This document shows positions 47,812-58,028 of a stretch of DNA of 64,000 bases, piece after piece (position 1 is the first letter of the stretch; every line of letters begins with the position of its first letter). Both the position numbers and the translations under genes were made by a program. The DNA lies in contig NZ_JAPDOK010000009.1 in the NCBI RefSeq assembly GCF_026013415.1, positions 1 through 64,000 on the forward strand, given 5' to 3'. Under the pieces are notes generated by a model. That model was not told the DNA's origin and made no database searches. It saw only the letters and a list, made by a program, of their open reading frames with translations. Origin of the DNA: Sphingomonas caeni. GTDB taxonomy: Bacteria; Pseudomonadota; Alphaproteobacteria; Sphingomonadales; Sphingomonadaceae.

Positions 47812-47844
47812 GGGAGGGGCAGGGCGAAACGCACTGTCCCTCCC
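47812..47844 (+). promoter_or_regulatory. hairpin between rpsB and tsf
   Basis: GGGAGGGGCAG and CTGTCCCTCCC pair over 11 bp with one G-U and an 11-nt loop; GACCTTTGT follows. It is placed to act as a partial terminator or RNA-processing site setting the S2 to EF-Ts ratio. Confidence 0.5.
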
Positions 47845-47870
47845 GACCTTTGTAAGCTGAGGAAAATACC

Positions 47871-48800
47871 ATGGCAGAGATCACCGCATCCGCCGTCAAG
47901 GAACTGCGCGAGCGCTCGGGCGCCGGCATGATGGATTGCAAGAAGGCGCTGACCGAGACCGGCGGCGACCTCGAAGCCGCCAGCGACTGGCTGCGCTCGA
48001 AGGGCCTCGCCGCCGCCGCCAAGAAGTCGAGCCGCACCGCGGCCGAGGGCCTGGTCGGCGTCGCCGTCGCGGGCACCAAGGGCGTCGCCATCGAGGTCAA
48101 TTCGCAGACCGACTTCGTCGCCAAGAACGAGATCTTCCAGGGCTTCGTTCGCGAAGTGACCGGGATCGCGCTCGAAAAGGGCGACGATATCGACGCGCTC
48201 AAGGCTTCGCCGATGGCGCAGGGCGGCACCGTCGAGGAAGTCCTCACCGCGAACATCGCCACGATCGGCGAGAACCAGGTGCTCCGCCGCGCCAAGGCCG
48301 TCTCGGTCTCGCAGGGCGCGGTGATCCCGTACGTCCATAACGCCGCGGCCCCGGGCCTCGGCAAGATCGGCGTGCTCGTCGCGCTTGAGTCGGACGCAGG
48401 CGTCGACGTGCTCGAGCCGCTGGGCAAGCAGATCGCGATGCACGTCGCCGCGGCCTTCCCGCTGGCGCTCGACGAGAACGGCCTCGATCAGGACACGCTC
48501 GAGCGCGAGCGCGCGATCGCGACCGAAAAGGCCGCCGAGAGCGGCAAGCCGGCCGACATCATCGCGAAGATGGTCGAGGGCACGGTCAGGAAGTTCGCCA
48601 AGGAGAATTCGCTGCTCAACCAGCTCTTCGTGATGGACGGCAAGACCCCGGTCTCCGAGGTGGTGGCCAAGGCCGCGAAGGACGCCGGCGCCACGATCAA
48701 GCTCACCGACTATGTCCGCTTCCAGCTCGGCGAAGGCATCGAGAAGGAAGAGAGCGACTTCGCCGCCGAAGTCGCCGCGACGGCGGGGCTGACGAAGTAA
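47871..48800 (+). CDS. tsf: translation elongation factor Ts
   Basis: 309 residues. Exchanges GDP for GTP on EF-Tu. The N-terminal UBA-like domain has [19 protein letters not shown]; the core has [17 protein letters not shown], and the end [23 protein letters not shown] precedes the ATG. Followed by a strong terminator before the DUF2971 gene. Confidence 0.97.
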   Translation: MAEITASAVKELRERSGAGMMDCKKALTETGGDLEAASDWLRSKGLAAAAKKSSRTAAEGLVGVAVAGTKGVAIEVNSQTDFVAKNEIFQGFVREVTGIALEKGDDIDALKASPMAQGGTVEEVLTANIATIGENQVLRRAKAVSVSQGAVIPYVHNAAAPGLGKIGVLVALESDAGVDVLEPLGKQIAMHVAAAFPLALDENGLDQDTLERERAIATEKAAESGKPADIIAKMVEGTVRKFAKENSLLNQLFVMDGKTPVSEVVAKAAKDAGATIKLTDYVRFQLGEGIEKEESDFAAEVAATAGLTK

Positions 48801-48821
48801 GGTTTTTCCGGACCTGATATG

Positions 48822-48858
48822 CGGGCGCGGTTGGCTGAGGCTGACCGCGCCCGTTTTC
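48822..48858 (+). terminator. tsf terminator
   Basis: CGGGCGCGGT and ACCGCGCCCG form a perfect 10-bp stem with a 12-nt loop, followed by TTTT. It separates rpsB-tsf from pyrH transcriptionally. Confidence 0.85.
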
Positions 48859-48942
48859 GTTTGAGCGCGGGCAGGACGCAAATTTCCGGGACGGTGCCGA
48901 AAAGACGCGGCATATTACCAGAACCAGTCAGAGGAACTGCGA

Positions 48943-49818
48943 TTGGGGATAGGCGAGCATACCAGTTTTGACCGACCATTGGCGACGACGCGCTTGTGGC
49001 GTTACACCGATTTGCCCAAGTTTATTGATCTACTGACTTCAGGCAAACTCTGGCTGAGCAACGCTGAGATACTTGCTCGCGACGACCCCTATGATGGCCT
49101 ACCTGGAGCCGTCCAGTTTCCCCATCGCATATGGCAAAGCATCAACGACGTGCCAGAGAAGTTGCGCGTTCAGATTCTCAAAATGCGGAGCAGGGGTACC
49201 GATGGCACTCCTGAAGCCGCGTTCAAGGGTTGGTTTATGGGCGAGGAGCAGCGCTGCATCATGACGCAATCTGGGCGTCGCGATTATTATGTTAACTGCT
49301 GGCACCAAGCTGAACACGAATCCGTCGCAATGTGGAAGGTTTATGGTTCACCCGGCGCGGGCGTTGCCGTGGTTTCGAACGGTGCAAGGCTAGAGACTGC
49401 TTTGGCAGCGAACGAGGAAGAGTGTTACCTCGGGGCGGTAAAATACCGTGATCCGTCCTTCGTTGAGATAGGAATGCCAAACGCTTTTGATAGCATGATG
49501 ATCAAGCGCTTGAGTTTCGAGTACGAGCGGGAGGTGCGGCTGGTGCACTGGCGCACCGGCGAGCTCCACGACGCGCTCGCGAATTTCTCTTGGAATGAAG
49601 AGAAGATGCGTTTTGACGATCTTATCGAGGATTCCCGGCCCATACCGCCGGGAATGGCGTTAATGTGCGACGTCGACGCGATGATCGAGTGCGTCATCGT
49701 TTCGCCGTTCGCGCCGCCTTGGTACGCGGCGATGATCGAACGGATGCGGGATCGTTTTGGATATGGCTTTCCGGTGGGTCATTCGCGGTTGCTGGCAGCT
49801 CCGCCGGTCATACCCTGA
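48943..49818 (+). CDS. DUF2971-like protein, probably acquired
   Basis: 291 residues, soluble. LWRYTDLPKFIDLLTSGKLWLSN near the N terminus and YYVNCWHQAEHESVAMWKVYG in the middle are typical of DUF2971, a family of unknown function found sporadically. It starts with TTG 8 bp after AGAGGA; no ATG fits. The gene is visibly more A/T-rich and uses codons (TTT, TTG, ATA, AAA) rare in its neighbours. It sits between tsf and pyrH, which are normally adjacent, so recent insertion is likely. Confidence 0.85.
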   Translation: MGIGEHTSFDRPLATTRLWRYTDLPKFIDLLTSGKLWLSNAEILARDDPYDGLPGAVQFPHRIWQSINDVPEKLRVQILKMRSRGTDGTPEAAFKGWFMGEEQRCIMTQSGRRDYYVNCWHQAEHESVAMWKVYGSPGAGVAVVSNGARLETALAANEEECYLGAVKYRDPSFVEIGMPNAFDSMMIKRLSFEYEREVRLVHWRTGELHDALANFSWNEEKMRFDDLIEDSRPIPPGMALMCDVDAMIECVIVSPFAPPWYAAMIERMRDRFGYGFPVGHSRLLAAPPVIP

Positions 49819-49897
49819 TCTCATTTCGCTAGGTGGCGGGAGTAGCGCCTGCGCTCCCGCGCGATGAATTTGCATATCAGCTCCACCCCATCTCCGC

Positions 49898-49926
49898 TTG
49901 TCCCGCCCGCGCTCCCCGCCTAAGGT
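49898..49926 (+). promoter_or_regulatory. candidate pyrH promoter
   Basis: TTGTCC and TAAGGT with a 17-bp spacer, ending 40 bp before pyrH. Given the terminator after tsf and the inserted gene, pyrH and the genes after it need a promoter here; the boxes are only moderate matches. Confidence 0.35.
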
Positions 49927-49966
49927 CCGCGCCGCTCCGATACCCGCCGCAAACCGCTAGGCCCGC

Positions 49967-50698
49967 ATGACTCTCCCCCGCTTCAAACGCATCCTTCTGA
50001 AACTCTCGGGCGAGGTCCTGATGGGGCAGGGGCAGTTCGGGATCGATCCCGCTACCTGCGAGCGCGTCGCGCTGGAGATCAAGGCGGCCAAGGATGCCGG
50101 GCACGAGATCTGCCTGGTGGTGGGTGGGGGCAATATCTTCCGCGGGCTCGCGGGCGCCGCGCAGGGGATCGAGCGCACCACCGGCGACTATATGGGCATG
50201 CTCGCCACCGTGATGAACGCGCTCGCGATGCAGTCCACGCTCGAACGGCTGGGGGTCGATACCCGCGTCCAGTCGGCGGTGCAGATGGACAAGATCTGCG
50301 AACCCTTCATCCAGCGCCGCGCCGACCGCCATATCGCCAAGGGCCGGGTGGTGATCTTCGCCGCGGGCACGGGCAATCCCTTCTTCACCACCGACAGCGG
50401 CGCCGCGCTCCGCGCCGCCGAGATGAAGTGCGACGCGCTGTTCAAGGGCACCTCGGTCGATGGCGTCTATGATGCTGATCCCAAGAAGGTCGCCACCGCA
50501 AAGCGTTACGACAGCTTGGGTTACGGCCGTGTCCTCGCGGACAATCTCAAGGTGATGGACGCCGCAGCAGTGGCGCTGTGCCGCGACAGCAACATTCCGA
50601 TCGTGGTGTTCAACATCCGCGAGCCCGGCAATCTCGCCGCGGTGCTGCGCGGGGAGGGCACCGCCACCATCGTCCAGAACGAAAACGAATACGCATAA
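49967..50698 (+). CDS. pyrH: UMP kinase
   Basis: 243 residues, hexameric bacterial type. Phosphorylates UMP to [17 protein letters not shown] at the N terminus, [29 protein letters not shown] and [18 protein letters not shown] are all present. Twelve bases before frr, with the frr ribosome-binding site just after its stop. Confidence 0.98.
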   Translation: MTLPRFKRILLKLSGEVLMGQGQFGIDPATCERVALEIKAAKDAGHEICLVVGGGNIFRGLAGAAQGIERTTGDYMGMLATVMNALAMQSTLERLGVDTRVQSAVQMDKICEPFIQRRADRHIAKGRVVIFAAGTGNPFFTTDSGAALRAAEMKCDALFKGTSVDGVYDADPKKVATAKRYDSLGYGRVLADNLKVMDAAAVALCRDSNIPIVVFNIREPGNLAAVLRGEGTATIVQNENEYA

Positions 50699-50710
50699 GG
50701 AGAGCCCGAA

Positions 50711-51268
50711 ATGGCCGCTTTCGACAAGGCCGACCTCGAACGCCGCATGCACGGCGCGGTCGAGGCGCTGAAGCATGACCTGCAGGGGCTGCGCACCGGG
50801 CGCGCCTCGACCACCTTGCTCGATCCCGTCACGGTCGAGGTCTATGGCGCGATGATGCCGATCAACCAGGTCGCGAGCGTCTCGGCACCCGAGCCGCGGC
50901 TGCTCTCGGTGCAGGTGTGGGACAAGTCGAACGTCGGCCCGGTCGACAAGGCGATCCGTTCGGCGGGGCTGGGGCTCAACCCGATCGTCGACGGCCAGAC
51001 GCTGCGCCTGCCGATCCCCGACCTTACCGAGGAGCGCCGCAAGGAACTCGCCAAGCTCGCGGGGCAATATGCGGAAAAGGCGCGCATCGCCGTCCGCAAC
51101 GTTCGCCGCGACGGCAATGACAGCCTCAAGACCGACGAGAAGAAGGGCGTGTTCGGCGAGGACGAGCGCAAGCGCCACGAAACCGAGGTGCAGAAGCTGA
51201 CCGACAAGACGATCGCCGAGATCGACGAGGCGGCGAGCACCAAGGAAAAGGAAATCATGGGCCGGTGA
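50711..51268 (+). CDS. frr: ribosome recycling factor
   Basis: 185 residues. Splits post-termination ribosomes with EF-G. The three-helix bundle is evident: [57 protein letters not shown] and the coiled-coil [36 protein letters not shown] precedes the ATG. Confidence 0.98.
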   Translation: MAAFDKADLERRMHGAVEALKHDLQGLRTGRASTTLLDPVTVEVYGAMMPINQVASVSAPEPRLLSVQVWDKSNVGPVDKAIRSAGLGLNPIVDGQTLRLPIPDLTEERRKELAKLAGQYAEKARIAVRNVRRDGNDSLKTDEKKGVFGEDERKRHETEVQKLTDKTIAEIDEAASTKEKEIMGR

Positions 51269-51296
51269 CGGGCGTGACTGCCTTGCCTTCCATTAC

Positions 51297-51407
51297 CGTC
51301 ATCCCCGCGAAAGCGGGGACCCATCTCCTCACCGCTCCCCATTCGCAACAGCCGTTGTGTGCCGGGGTGGGTGCGGGAGATGGGTCCCCGCTTTCGCGGG
51401 GATGACG
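51297..51407. repeat. BIME-like inverted repeat pair between frr and uppS
   Basis: Two perfect 32-bp inverted arms, 51297-51328 (CGTCATCCCCGCGAAAGCGG...) and 51376-51407, separated by 47 bp. Each arm contains its own hairpin CCCCGC-GAAA-GCGGGG. Same family as 9067-9212. It leaves uppS without an obvious ribosome-binding site nearby. Confidence 0.85.
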
Positions 51408-51421
51408 ATCGGTTAGTTTCG

Positions 51422-52147
51422 ATGGCCACCAAAGCTGCCACCGGAGGCGCCACGCCCCCCCGTCACGTCGCCATCATCATGGACGGCAATGGGCGCTGGG
51501 CGAAGGCGCGCTTCCTGCCGCGGATCGCGGGGCACAAACAGGGTGTCGAGGCGGTGCGGCGGGTCTCGCGCGCCGCTCGTGCGTTGGGCATCGAAGTGCT
51601 CACCCTCTACGCCTTCTCCTCCGAAAACTGGCGGCGTCCCGAGGAGGAGGTCCGCGACCTGATGGGGTTGCTGCGCCACTTCCTCGCCAGCGAGCTCGAT
51701 GAGCTGGTGAGCGAAGGGGTGAGGCTGCGCGTGATCGGCGACTGGCGGCGTCTCGCGCCCGATCTCGTCGCGATGATCGAAGGCGCCATCGCCCGCACCG
51801 CCGCCAATCCGGGCCCGACCCTGGTGATCGCGCTCAATTACGGCGCCCAGGCCGAGATCGTCGCCGCCGCCCGCACGCTCGCCGAGCAGGTGCGCGACGG
51901 CAGCCTCGATCCCGCGGCGATCGACGAGGCACGCTTCACCGAAGCCCTCGAAACGCACGATCTTCCGCCGCTCGACCTGATGATCCGCACCTCGGGCGAG
52001 CAGCGCCTGTCCAACTTCCTGCTCTGGCAGGCGGCCTATGCCGAGCTGATGTTCATCGACACGCTCTGGCCCGATTTCGACGAGAAGACGCTGGCCGGCG
52101 CGCTCGAGCAATTCGGACGCCGCGAGCGCCGGTTCGGGGGCCTGTGA
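51422..52147 (+). CDS. uppS: undecaprenyl diphosphate synthase
   Basis: 241 residues, cis-prenyltransferase that makes the C55 lipid carrier for cell-wall synthesis. HVAIIMDGNGRWAK holds the catalytic Asp, then GHKQGVEAVRR, TLYAFSSENWRRP, and DLMIRTSGEQRLSNFLLWQ with the diphosphate-binding Arg residues. The ATG at 51422 is preferred because the upstream frame is read through the repeat. Overlaps cdsA (GTGA). Confidence 0.97.
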   Translation: MATKAATGGATPPRHVAIIMDGNGRWAKARFLPRIAGHKQGVEAVRRVSRAARALGIEVLTLYAFSSENWRRPEEEVRDLMGLLRHFLASELDELVSEGVRLRVIGDWRRLAPDLVAMIEGAIARTAANPGPTLVIALNYGAQAEIVAAARTLAEQVRDGSLDPAAIDEARFTEALETHDLPPLDLMIRTSGEQRLSNFLLWQAAYAELMFIDTLWPDFDEKTLAGALEQFGRRERRFGGL

Positions 52148-52914
52148 GCGGCGCGCACTCCGATCTGCCGGTCCGGCTGGGCGTCGCCCTGGCGCTGATC
52201 GGGGGTGCCCTTCTGGCGATATGGTTCGGCGGACTGGTGTTCTGGCTGCTCGTGACGGTCGGCGCATTGCTGATGCTCGGCGAATGGGCGGGGCTGGTCG
52301 GCGCCACGCCGCAGCGCCGCCTCGCCCAATATGCGCTCACCGTGCCGCTCGCGCTGCTGGCGCCGGGGCTGGCGATGGGGCCGAGCTGGTTCGTGTTCGG
52401 GCTGATCATCGGCGCGGGCTTCTTCATCGCGGCGGTGACGCGCAATGGGCGGCTCGGCTGGGGGATCGTCTATGTCGGCGTGCCGGCGCTGGCGCTCGTC
52501 TTCCTGCGCGAGGAACCGCACGGGCTGCTGCTCACCTTCTGGGCGATGGCACTGGTCTGGGCGTGCGACAGCGGCGCCTTCTTCGCCGGGCGCGCGATCG
52601 GCGGGCCCAAGCTCGCGCCCTCGATCAGCCCCAACAAGACCTGGGCGGGGTTCATCGGCGGGCTCGCAGCGTCGGCGGCGGCCGCGTGGGGGATGGTGAT
52701 CCTGTTCGGCCTGCCGCCCGCGCTGGCCCTGGTCACCCCGTTTCTCGCGGTGCTCGCCCAGGCGGGTGACCTGTACGAGAGCCACCTCAAGCGCCTCGCG
52801 GGGGTCAAGGACTCCGGCACCCTGCTCCCGGGCCATGGCGGGCTGCTCGACCGGCTCGACGGGCTCGTCGCGGTCGCGCCCGCCGCGGCATTGCTGGTGA
52901 TCCTGCTGACATGA
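52144..52914 (+). CDS. cdsA: phosphatidate cytidylyltransferase
   Basis: 256 residues, six to eight helices. Makes CDP-diacylglycerol, the donor used by PssA at 45.5 kb. The family signature is near the C terminus: SISPNKTWAGFIGG, then LAQAGDLYESHLKRLAGVKDSG and LPGHGGLLDRLDGL. GTG start overlapping the uppS stop, and ATGA overlap with dxr. Confidence 0.96.
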   Translation: MSGAHSDLPVRLGVALALIGGALLAIWFGGLVFWLLVTVGALLMLGEWAGLVGATPQRRLAQYALTVPLALLAPGLAMGPSWFVFGLIIGAGFFIAAVTRNGRLGWGIVYVGVPALALVFLREEPHGLLLTFWAMALVWACDSGAFFAGRAIGGPKLAPSISPNKTWAGFIGGLAASAAAAWGMVILFGLPPALALVTPFLAVLAQAGDLYESHLKRLAGVKDSGTLLPGHGGLLDRLDGLVAVAPAAALLVILLT

Positions 52915-54068
52915 AGCGCGTCACCATCCTCGGCGCCACAGGATCGGTCGGCAGCTCGACACTCGACCTGATCGAGCGCGAGGCCGAGGCGTTCGAGGTC
53001 CTGGCGCTCACCGCCAACCATGATGTCGAACGCCTCGCCGCCGCGGCGATCCGCACCAACGCCAAGCTCGCGGTGGTCGCCGATGCCTCGTGCCTTCCCG
53101 GCCTGATCGAGCGGTTGGCGGGAACGGGGATCCAGGCGAGGGGAGGGCCGGAGGCCGTCTGCGACGCCGCGCGGATGGGCGCTGACTGGACGATGGCCGC
53201 GATCGTCGGGCTGGCCGGGCTCGGCCCGGTGATGGCGGCGCTCGAAGGCGGCGGCACGGTGGTGCTGGCCAACAAGGAACCGCTCGTCTCGGCGGGCGAT
53301 CTCGTCGTCGAGGCGGCGAAACGCCACGGCGCGACCCTGCTCCCCGCCGATTCGGAGCATAACGCGATCTTCCAGTGCTTCGATGCCGATCGGCCCGAGC
53401 GCGTCCGGCGGATCATCCTCACCGCAAGCGGCGGCCCGTTCCGCGACTGGACCGTGGAGGCGATGCGCAGCGTTACCCCGCAACAGGCGGTCGCGCACCC
53501 CAATTGGTCGATGGGCGCCAAGATCTCGGTCGATTCGGCGACGATGATGAACAAGGGGCTCGAGCTGATCGAGGCCGCGCGGCTCTTCCCCGTAGCGCCC
53601 TCCGCAATAGAGATCGTCATCCACCCGCAATCGATCATCCATTCGATGGTCGAATATGTCGATGGCTCGATCCTCGCCCAGCTCGGCCCCTCGGACATGC
53701 GCGTGCCGATCGCGCACACGCTCGCCTGGCCGGACCGGATGGCGACCCCGATGGCGCCGCTCGACTTTGTCAGCGTCGGCCGCCTCGATTTCGCCGCACC
53801 CGATCCGGCGCGCTTCCCCGCGCTGGCGCTCGCCAGGGCCGCCTTGCAGGAGGGCGGTGCCCGTCCGGCGATCCTCAACGCCGCCAATGAGGTGGCGGTC
53901 GCGGCCTTCCTCTCGGGTGGCCTCAACTTTCTTGAAATTGCCGCAATCGTTGCCGATACGCTGGCCCGCTACAACCCGGTCGCCCCGGATAGCCTCGAAG
54001 CCGTGTTGGCCATCGACGCCGAGGCGAGGCGGCATGCGGGCGAGCGTGTAAAGGACTGCGTCGTTTGA
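52911..54068 (+). CDS. dxr: 1-deoxy-D-xylulose-5-phosphate reductoisomerase
   Basis: 385 residues. Makes methylerythritol 4-phosphate for isoprenoid synthesis, supplying UppS. NADPH motif ILGATGSVGSSTLDLIE at 5-21, LANKEPLVSAG, the metal-binding PADSEHNAIFQC, and ASGGPFRDW with HPNWSMGAKISVDSATMMNKGLE. Overlaps both neighbours by 4 bp. Confidence 0.98.
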   Translation: MKRVTILGATGSVGSSTLDLIEREAEAFEVLALTANHDVERLAAAAIRTNAKLAVVADASCLPGLIERLAGTGIQARGGPEAVCDAARMGADWTMAAIVGLAGLGPVMAALEGGGTVVLANKEPLVSAGDLVVEAAKRHGATLLPADSEHNAIFQCFDADRPERVRRIILTASGGPFRDWTVEAMRSVTPQQAVAHPNWSMGAKISVDSATMMNKGLELIEAARLFPVAPSAIEIVIHPQSIIHSMVEYVDGSILAQLGPSDMRVPIAHTLAWPDRMATPMAPLDFVSVGRLDFAAPDPARFPALALARAALQEGGARPAILNAANEVAVAAFLSGGLNFLEIAAIVADTLARYNPVAPDSLEAVLAIDAEARRHAGERVKDCVV

Positions 54069-55201
54069 TCCAATCTCCCGGCATCTTGCTCACGCTGCTG
54101 GCCTTCGCGATCGTGATCGGATCGCTCGTCACCCTGCATGAGCTCGGACATTATCTGGCGGGCCGCTGGTTCGGCGTGAAGGCGGAAGCCTTTTCGTTCG
54201 GCTTTGGGCGCGAGATCGCCGGCTTCACCGACAGGCGCGGGACCCGCTGGAAGCTCAGCATGCTGCCGCTCGGCGGCTATGTGCGCTTCGCGGGCGACAT
54301 GAACCCGGCGAGCCAGCCCGATCCCGAATGGATGTCGCTTCCCCCCGAGGAGCGCGCCCAGACCTTCCAGGCCAAGCCGCTCTGGCAGCGCGCGATCATC
54401 GTCGCGGCGGGGCCGATCGCCAATTTCCTGATCGCGATCGTCATCCTCGGCACTTTCGCCGCAATCTACGGCGACGCGACCGTCCCTCCGGTGGTCGGCA
54501 GCGTCGTCCAAGGCAGCGCGGCGGACAAGGCGGGGCTGAAGTCGGGCGACCGCATCACCGCCATGGGCGGGCGCGCGGTCGATGGGTTCAACGACATGGC
54601 AGCCTTCACCGCGGTGCGCGCGGGTGCGCCGGTCCGGATCGACTATGTCCGCGACGGCCAGAGCGCCAGCGCCGAGACGGTGATCGGCACCGATCTGTTC
54701 AAGGACCGGTTCGGTAACCAGGTCCGCCGCGGCCTGCTTGGCATCGGGCCCTCGACTCAGGTGATTCGCACCCCCGTCGCCTGGTGGCAGGCGCCCTGGG
54801 CGGGGGTCGAGCGCACCTGGAATATCCTCGGCATGATGGTCGATGGCCTCGGTCAGATGATCATGGGGCGCGTGCCGGTGAACGAACTGGGCGGGCCGCT
54901 GCGCATCGCCAAGATGTCCGGCGAGAGTCTCGCTCTGGGACCCGACGAGTTTATTGGCTTTATCGCGCTCATTTCGATTAATCTGGGATTCATTAACCTG
55001 TTGCCAGTCCCGGTTGCCGATGGCGGTCATCTGCTGTTTTACGGAATCGAGGCAATCAGGCGGCGGCCGATCGAGCCGCGGGTAATGAATTTGGCGTTCA
55101 ACGGCGGATTGCTGGCGATTCTGGCCCTCTTTCTGCTGGTGACGATCAATGATCTGGGCGCGTTCGGCGTGTGGAGAAATCTGGCCGGGTTGATCGGCTG
55201 A
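54065..55201 (+). CDS. rseP: site-2 protease RseP
   Basis: 378 residues, inner-membrane zinc protease that cleaves anti-sigma factors and remnant signal peptides. HELGH (TLHELGHYLAG) near residue 20, one PDZ domain (about 125-205, SAADKAGLKSGDRITAMGG), and LLPVPVADGGHLLFYGIEAI with the third metal ligand. The start is TTG, overlapping the dxr stop as TTGA. The last 250 bp are visibly less G+C-rich. Confidence 0.95.
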   Translation: MIQSPGILLTLLAFAIVIGSLVTLHELGHYLAGRWFGVKAEAFSFGFGREIAGFTDRRGTRWKLSMLPLGGYVRFAGDMNPASQPDPEWMSLPPEERAQTFQAKPLWQRAIIVAAGPIANFLIAIVILGTFAAIYGDATVPPVVGSVVQGSAADKAGLKSGDRITAMGGRAVDGFNDMAAFTAVRAGAPVRIDYVRDGQSASAETVIGTDLFKDRFGNQVRRGLLGIGPSTQVIRTPVAWWQAPWAGVERTWNILGMMVDGLGQMIMGRVPVNELGGPLRIAKMSGESLALGPDEFIGFIALISINLGFINLLPVPVADGGHLLFYGIEAIRRRPIEPRVMNLAFNGGLLAILALFLLVTINDLGAFGVWRNLAGLIG

Positions 55202-55262
55202 CGTGGTTAGGGCAGGGCGTGGTACCGCCGTTGCCGGCCTGTGAATTTGGATTCCGATTAGG

Positions 55263-58028
55263 GTGGGACTGGTGACAGCGAACAAGGCGAAAAATATGGG
55301 CGCGCGCGCCACCAAGACTCTCCTCGCAGGCACGGTGCTGTCGGGTTTCGTCGCGATCCCTGCTTATGCCCAGGTGACTCCGGCCCAGCCGCAGCTGACC
55401 GCCCCCACGGTGCCGCCCCAGGTGGTGACGCGCACGATCCGCTCGATTCGCGTCGAAGGCTCGCAGCGCATCGAGCCCGATACGGTAATGTCGTATACCA
55501 AGCTCCGCGTCGGCGACACCTACACCAATGAGACGGTCGACCAGGCGATCAAGGACCTGCTTGCCTCCGAACTGCTGGCCGACGTCGAGATCCAAGGCGT
55601 CGAGACCGGCGATCTCGTGATCCGCATCCGCGAAAATCCGGTGATCAACCGTGTCGTCTATGAGGGCAACAAGCGCCTCAAGGCCGACAAGATCGCCAAG
55701 GAAGTGAAGCTGGCGCCGCGCCAGATCTTCACCCGCACCGCGGTCCGCGCCGATGTCGCGCGCATCATCGAGCTCTATCGCCGCCAGGGCCGTTTCGCCG
55801 CGACGGTCGAGCCCAAGATGGTGATGCTCGATCAGAACCGCGTCGACGTCATCTTCGAGATCCGCGAAGGGCCCAAGTCCAAGGTCCGCCAGATCAACAT
55901 CATCGGCAACGAGGTCTTCTCCGATTCGAAGCTGCGCGGCGAGATGGCGACGCGCCAGGCGCGCATCAGCACGATCCTCAGCTCGAACACCAGCTACGAC
56001 CAGGATCGCCTCGCGTACGACCAGCAGAAGCTGCGCCAGTTCTACCTGACCCAGGGGTATGCAGATTTCCGCGTCATCTCCGCCGTCGCCGAGCTGACCC
56101 CGGACAAGAAGGACTTCATCATCACCTATGTGGTGGAGGAAGGCCCGCGCTACAAATTCGGCCCGATCACGGTGAACAGCGCGATCCGCGACTTCGACAA
56201 CACCAAGCTCGCCGCCGCGCTGCCGATCAAGGAAGGCCAGTGGTACAACGCCAAGGCCGTCGAGGATTCGATCGATGCGCTGAGCGAGACCGCCGGCCTG
56301 TTCGGCTATGCCTTTGCCGATGTCCGTCCCGAATATCAGCGGGACAAAGAAAACCTCACGATGACGATTAATTTCAACATCGCGGAGTCGAACCGGACGT
56401 ACATCGAGCGCATCGACATCACCGGCAACACCCAGACGCAGGATGAGGTCATCCGCCGCGAGATGCGCGTGTCCGAGGGCGATGCGTTCAACACCTTCCA
56501 GGTCAAGCGCTCGCAGGACCGCATCAACTCGCTCGGCTTCTTCCAGGACAAGTTCGAGATCGAGCGCAAGGACGGCTCGGCGCCCGACCGCATCGTCCTC
56601 GCGGCGAATGTCGAGGAGCGCGCGACCGGCTCGCTGACGCTCTCGGCGGGCTTTTCGAGCCTTGAGCGCTTCATCCTCCAGACCTCGGTCGAGCAGCGCA
56701 ATTTCCGCGGCAAGGGCCAGTCGCTCCGCGCCTCGGTCGACTATTCGACCTACTCGAAGTCGGTCGAGCTGGGCTTTACCGAACCCTATCTGTTCGATCG
56801 CAACGTGGCGCTGGGCGCGACGGTATTCCGCCGCGATTACAATGCGTTCAACTATATCGGGTCGGACCGCAACACGACCTATGCCCAGGTTTCGACCGGC
56901 TTCCAGCTGATCACCGGCATCCCGCTGACCGAATATTGGACGGCATCGGCCCGCTATATGCTGGTCCAGGACAAGGTGACGCTCGATCCTGCGCAGTTCT
57001 ACACCAACGGCGTCTGCGATCCGCTGCGCGCCGGCCGCTATTATTGCGACGCGGTGGGCACGCGCATCACCTCGTCGGTCGGCCTTTCGCTGATCTTCGA
57101 CAGCCTCAACAGCCGCCTCCGCCCGACCGCGGGTCAGCGGCTCGTGCTCGGTCTCGACATTGCCGGCCTGGGCGGCGACGTCCGCTACATTCGCGGCCGC
57201 TTCGACGGCGACAAATATTGGCGGGTCGGCGGCGGCTTCATCGCCTCGGTCTCGGTCGAGGGCGGCTTCATCAAGTCGTTCGAGAAGGCGCGTACGGCGG
57301 GCAGCGATCCGGTCCGCATCACCGACCGCTTCTACCTCGGCGAGCCGCAGTTCCGTGGCTTCGACATTCGCGGCATCGGCCCGCGCGTGCAGCGCATCCA
57401 GTATACCGGCGACCCCAATGCGGGCACCCAGGCGCTGGTCACCGATCGCCAGCAGATCTTCGACGACGCGCTCGGCGGCCGTTATTACTATCTCGCCAAG
57501 GCCGAGCTGGAGATACCGCTCGGCGCCGGCGCCCAGGAGCTGGGACTGCGTCCCTCGATCTTCGTCCAGGCGGGCGCGCTGTGGGGCATGACCGATCCCG
57601 GCAAGACGGTCGCCTTCATCCAGGCGACGGGGACCAACGGCGCGCTGCTGTTCAACCAGGACGGCTCGCCCACGCTGCTGCCCAAGGATAATCTGCTCAA
57701 GGATGCGGCCGGCCACCAATATTATGTCGTCGGTGCCAGCGATCCCAATGCGGGCAATCTGACGCTCTGTTCGATCGGCTATTCGAATTCGACGACCTTC
57801 CCCGCCAATTGCGTGGGCACGACGATCAATACCGCGGCCAACCAGCCCATCCAGCCCTTCCTCGAGCGGTTCGTCGGCAATTCGGCCAGCCCGCGCCTTG
57901 CCATCGGCATCGGCGTGAACTGGAACTCGCCGTTCGGCCCGCTCCGGATCGACCTTTCGAAAGCCCTGCTGACCCAGCCGGGCGACGACCCCAAACTCTT
58001 CACCTTCAATGTAGGGACCGCGTTCTAA
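55263..58028 (+). CDS. bamA: outer membrane protein assembly factor BamA
   Basis: About 921 residues. Signal peptide ending IPAYA before QVTPAQPQL, five POTRA domains (about 55-460, beginning IRSIRVEGSQRIEPDTV) and an Omp85 barrel with the VRGF-type motif as FRGFDIRGIGPR near 700 and a terminal Phe. Inserts barrel proteins. The start is uncertain: GTG at 55263 or 55272, or ATG at 55296 (MGARATKTLLAG), which begins the signal peptide cleanly. Confidence 0.96.
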   Translation: MGLVTANKAKNMGARATKTLLAGTVLSGFVAIPAYAQVTPAQPQLTAPTVPPQVVTRTIRSIRVEGSQRIEPDTVMSYTKLRVGDTYTNETVDQAIKDLLASELLADVEIQGVETGDLVIRIRENPVINRVVYEGNKRLKADKIAKEVKLAPRQIFTRTAVRADVARIIELYRRQGRFAATVEPKMVMLDQNRVDVIFEIREGPKSKVRQINIIGNEVFSDSKLRGEMATRQARISTILSSNTSYDQDRLAYDQQKLRQFYLTQGYADFRVISAVAELTPDKKDFIITYVVEEGPRYKFGPITVNSAIRDFDNTKLAAALPIKEGQWYNAKAVEDSIDALSETAGLFGYAFADVRPEYQRDKENLTMTINFNIAESNRTYIERIDITGNTQTQDEVIRREMRVSEGDAFNTFQVKRSQDRINSLGFFQDKFEIERKDGSAPDRIVLAANVEERATGSLTLSAGFSSLERFILQTSVEQRNFRGKGQSLRASVDYSTYSKSVELGFTEPYLFDRNVALGATVFRRDYNAFNYIGSDRNTTYAQVSTGFQLITGIPLTEYWTASARYMLVQDKVTLDPAQFYTNGVCDPLRAGRYYCDAVGTRITSSVGLSLIFDSLNSRLRPTAGQRLVLGLDIAGLGGDVRYIRGRFDGDKYWRVGGGFIASVSVEGGFIKSFEKARTAGSDPVRITDRFYLGEPQFRGFDIRGIGPRVQRIQYTGDPNAGTQALVTDRQQIFDDALGGRYYYLAKAELEIPLGAGAQELGLRPSIFVQAGALWGMTDPGKTVAFIQATGTNGALLFNQDGSPTLLPKDNLLKDAAGHQYYVVGASDPNAGNLTLCSIGYSNSTTFPANCVGTTINTAANQPIQPFLERFVGNSASPRLAIGIGVNWNSPFGPLRIDLSKALLTQPGDDPKLFTFNVGTAF

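Noticed and set aside
55146..57719. 857-residue minus-strand open frame opposite bamA
   Set aside because: Shadow of bamA, with Asp/Arg/Gly-rich composition and no motifs.
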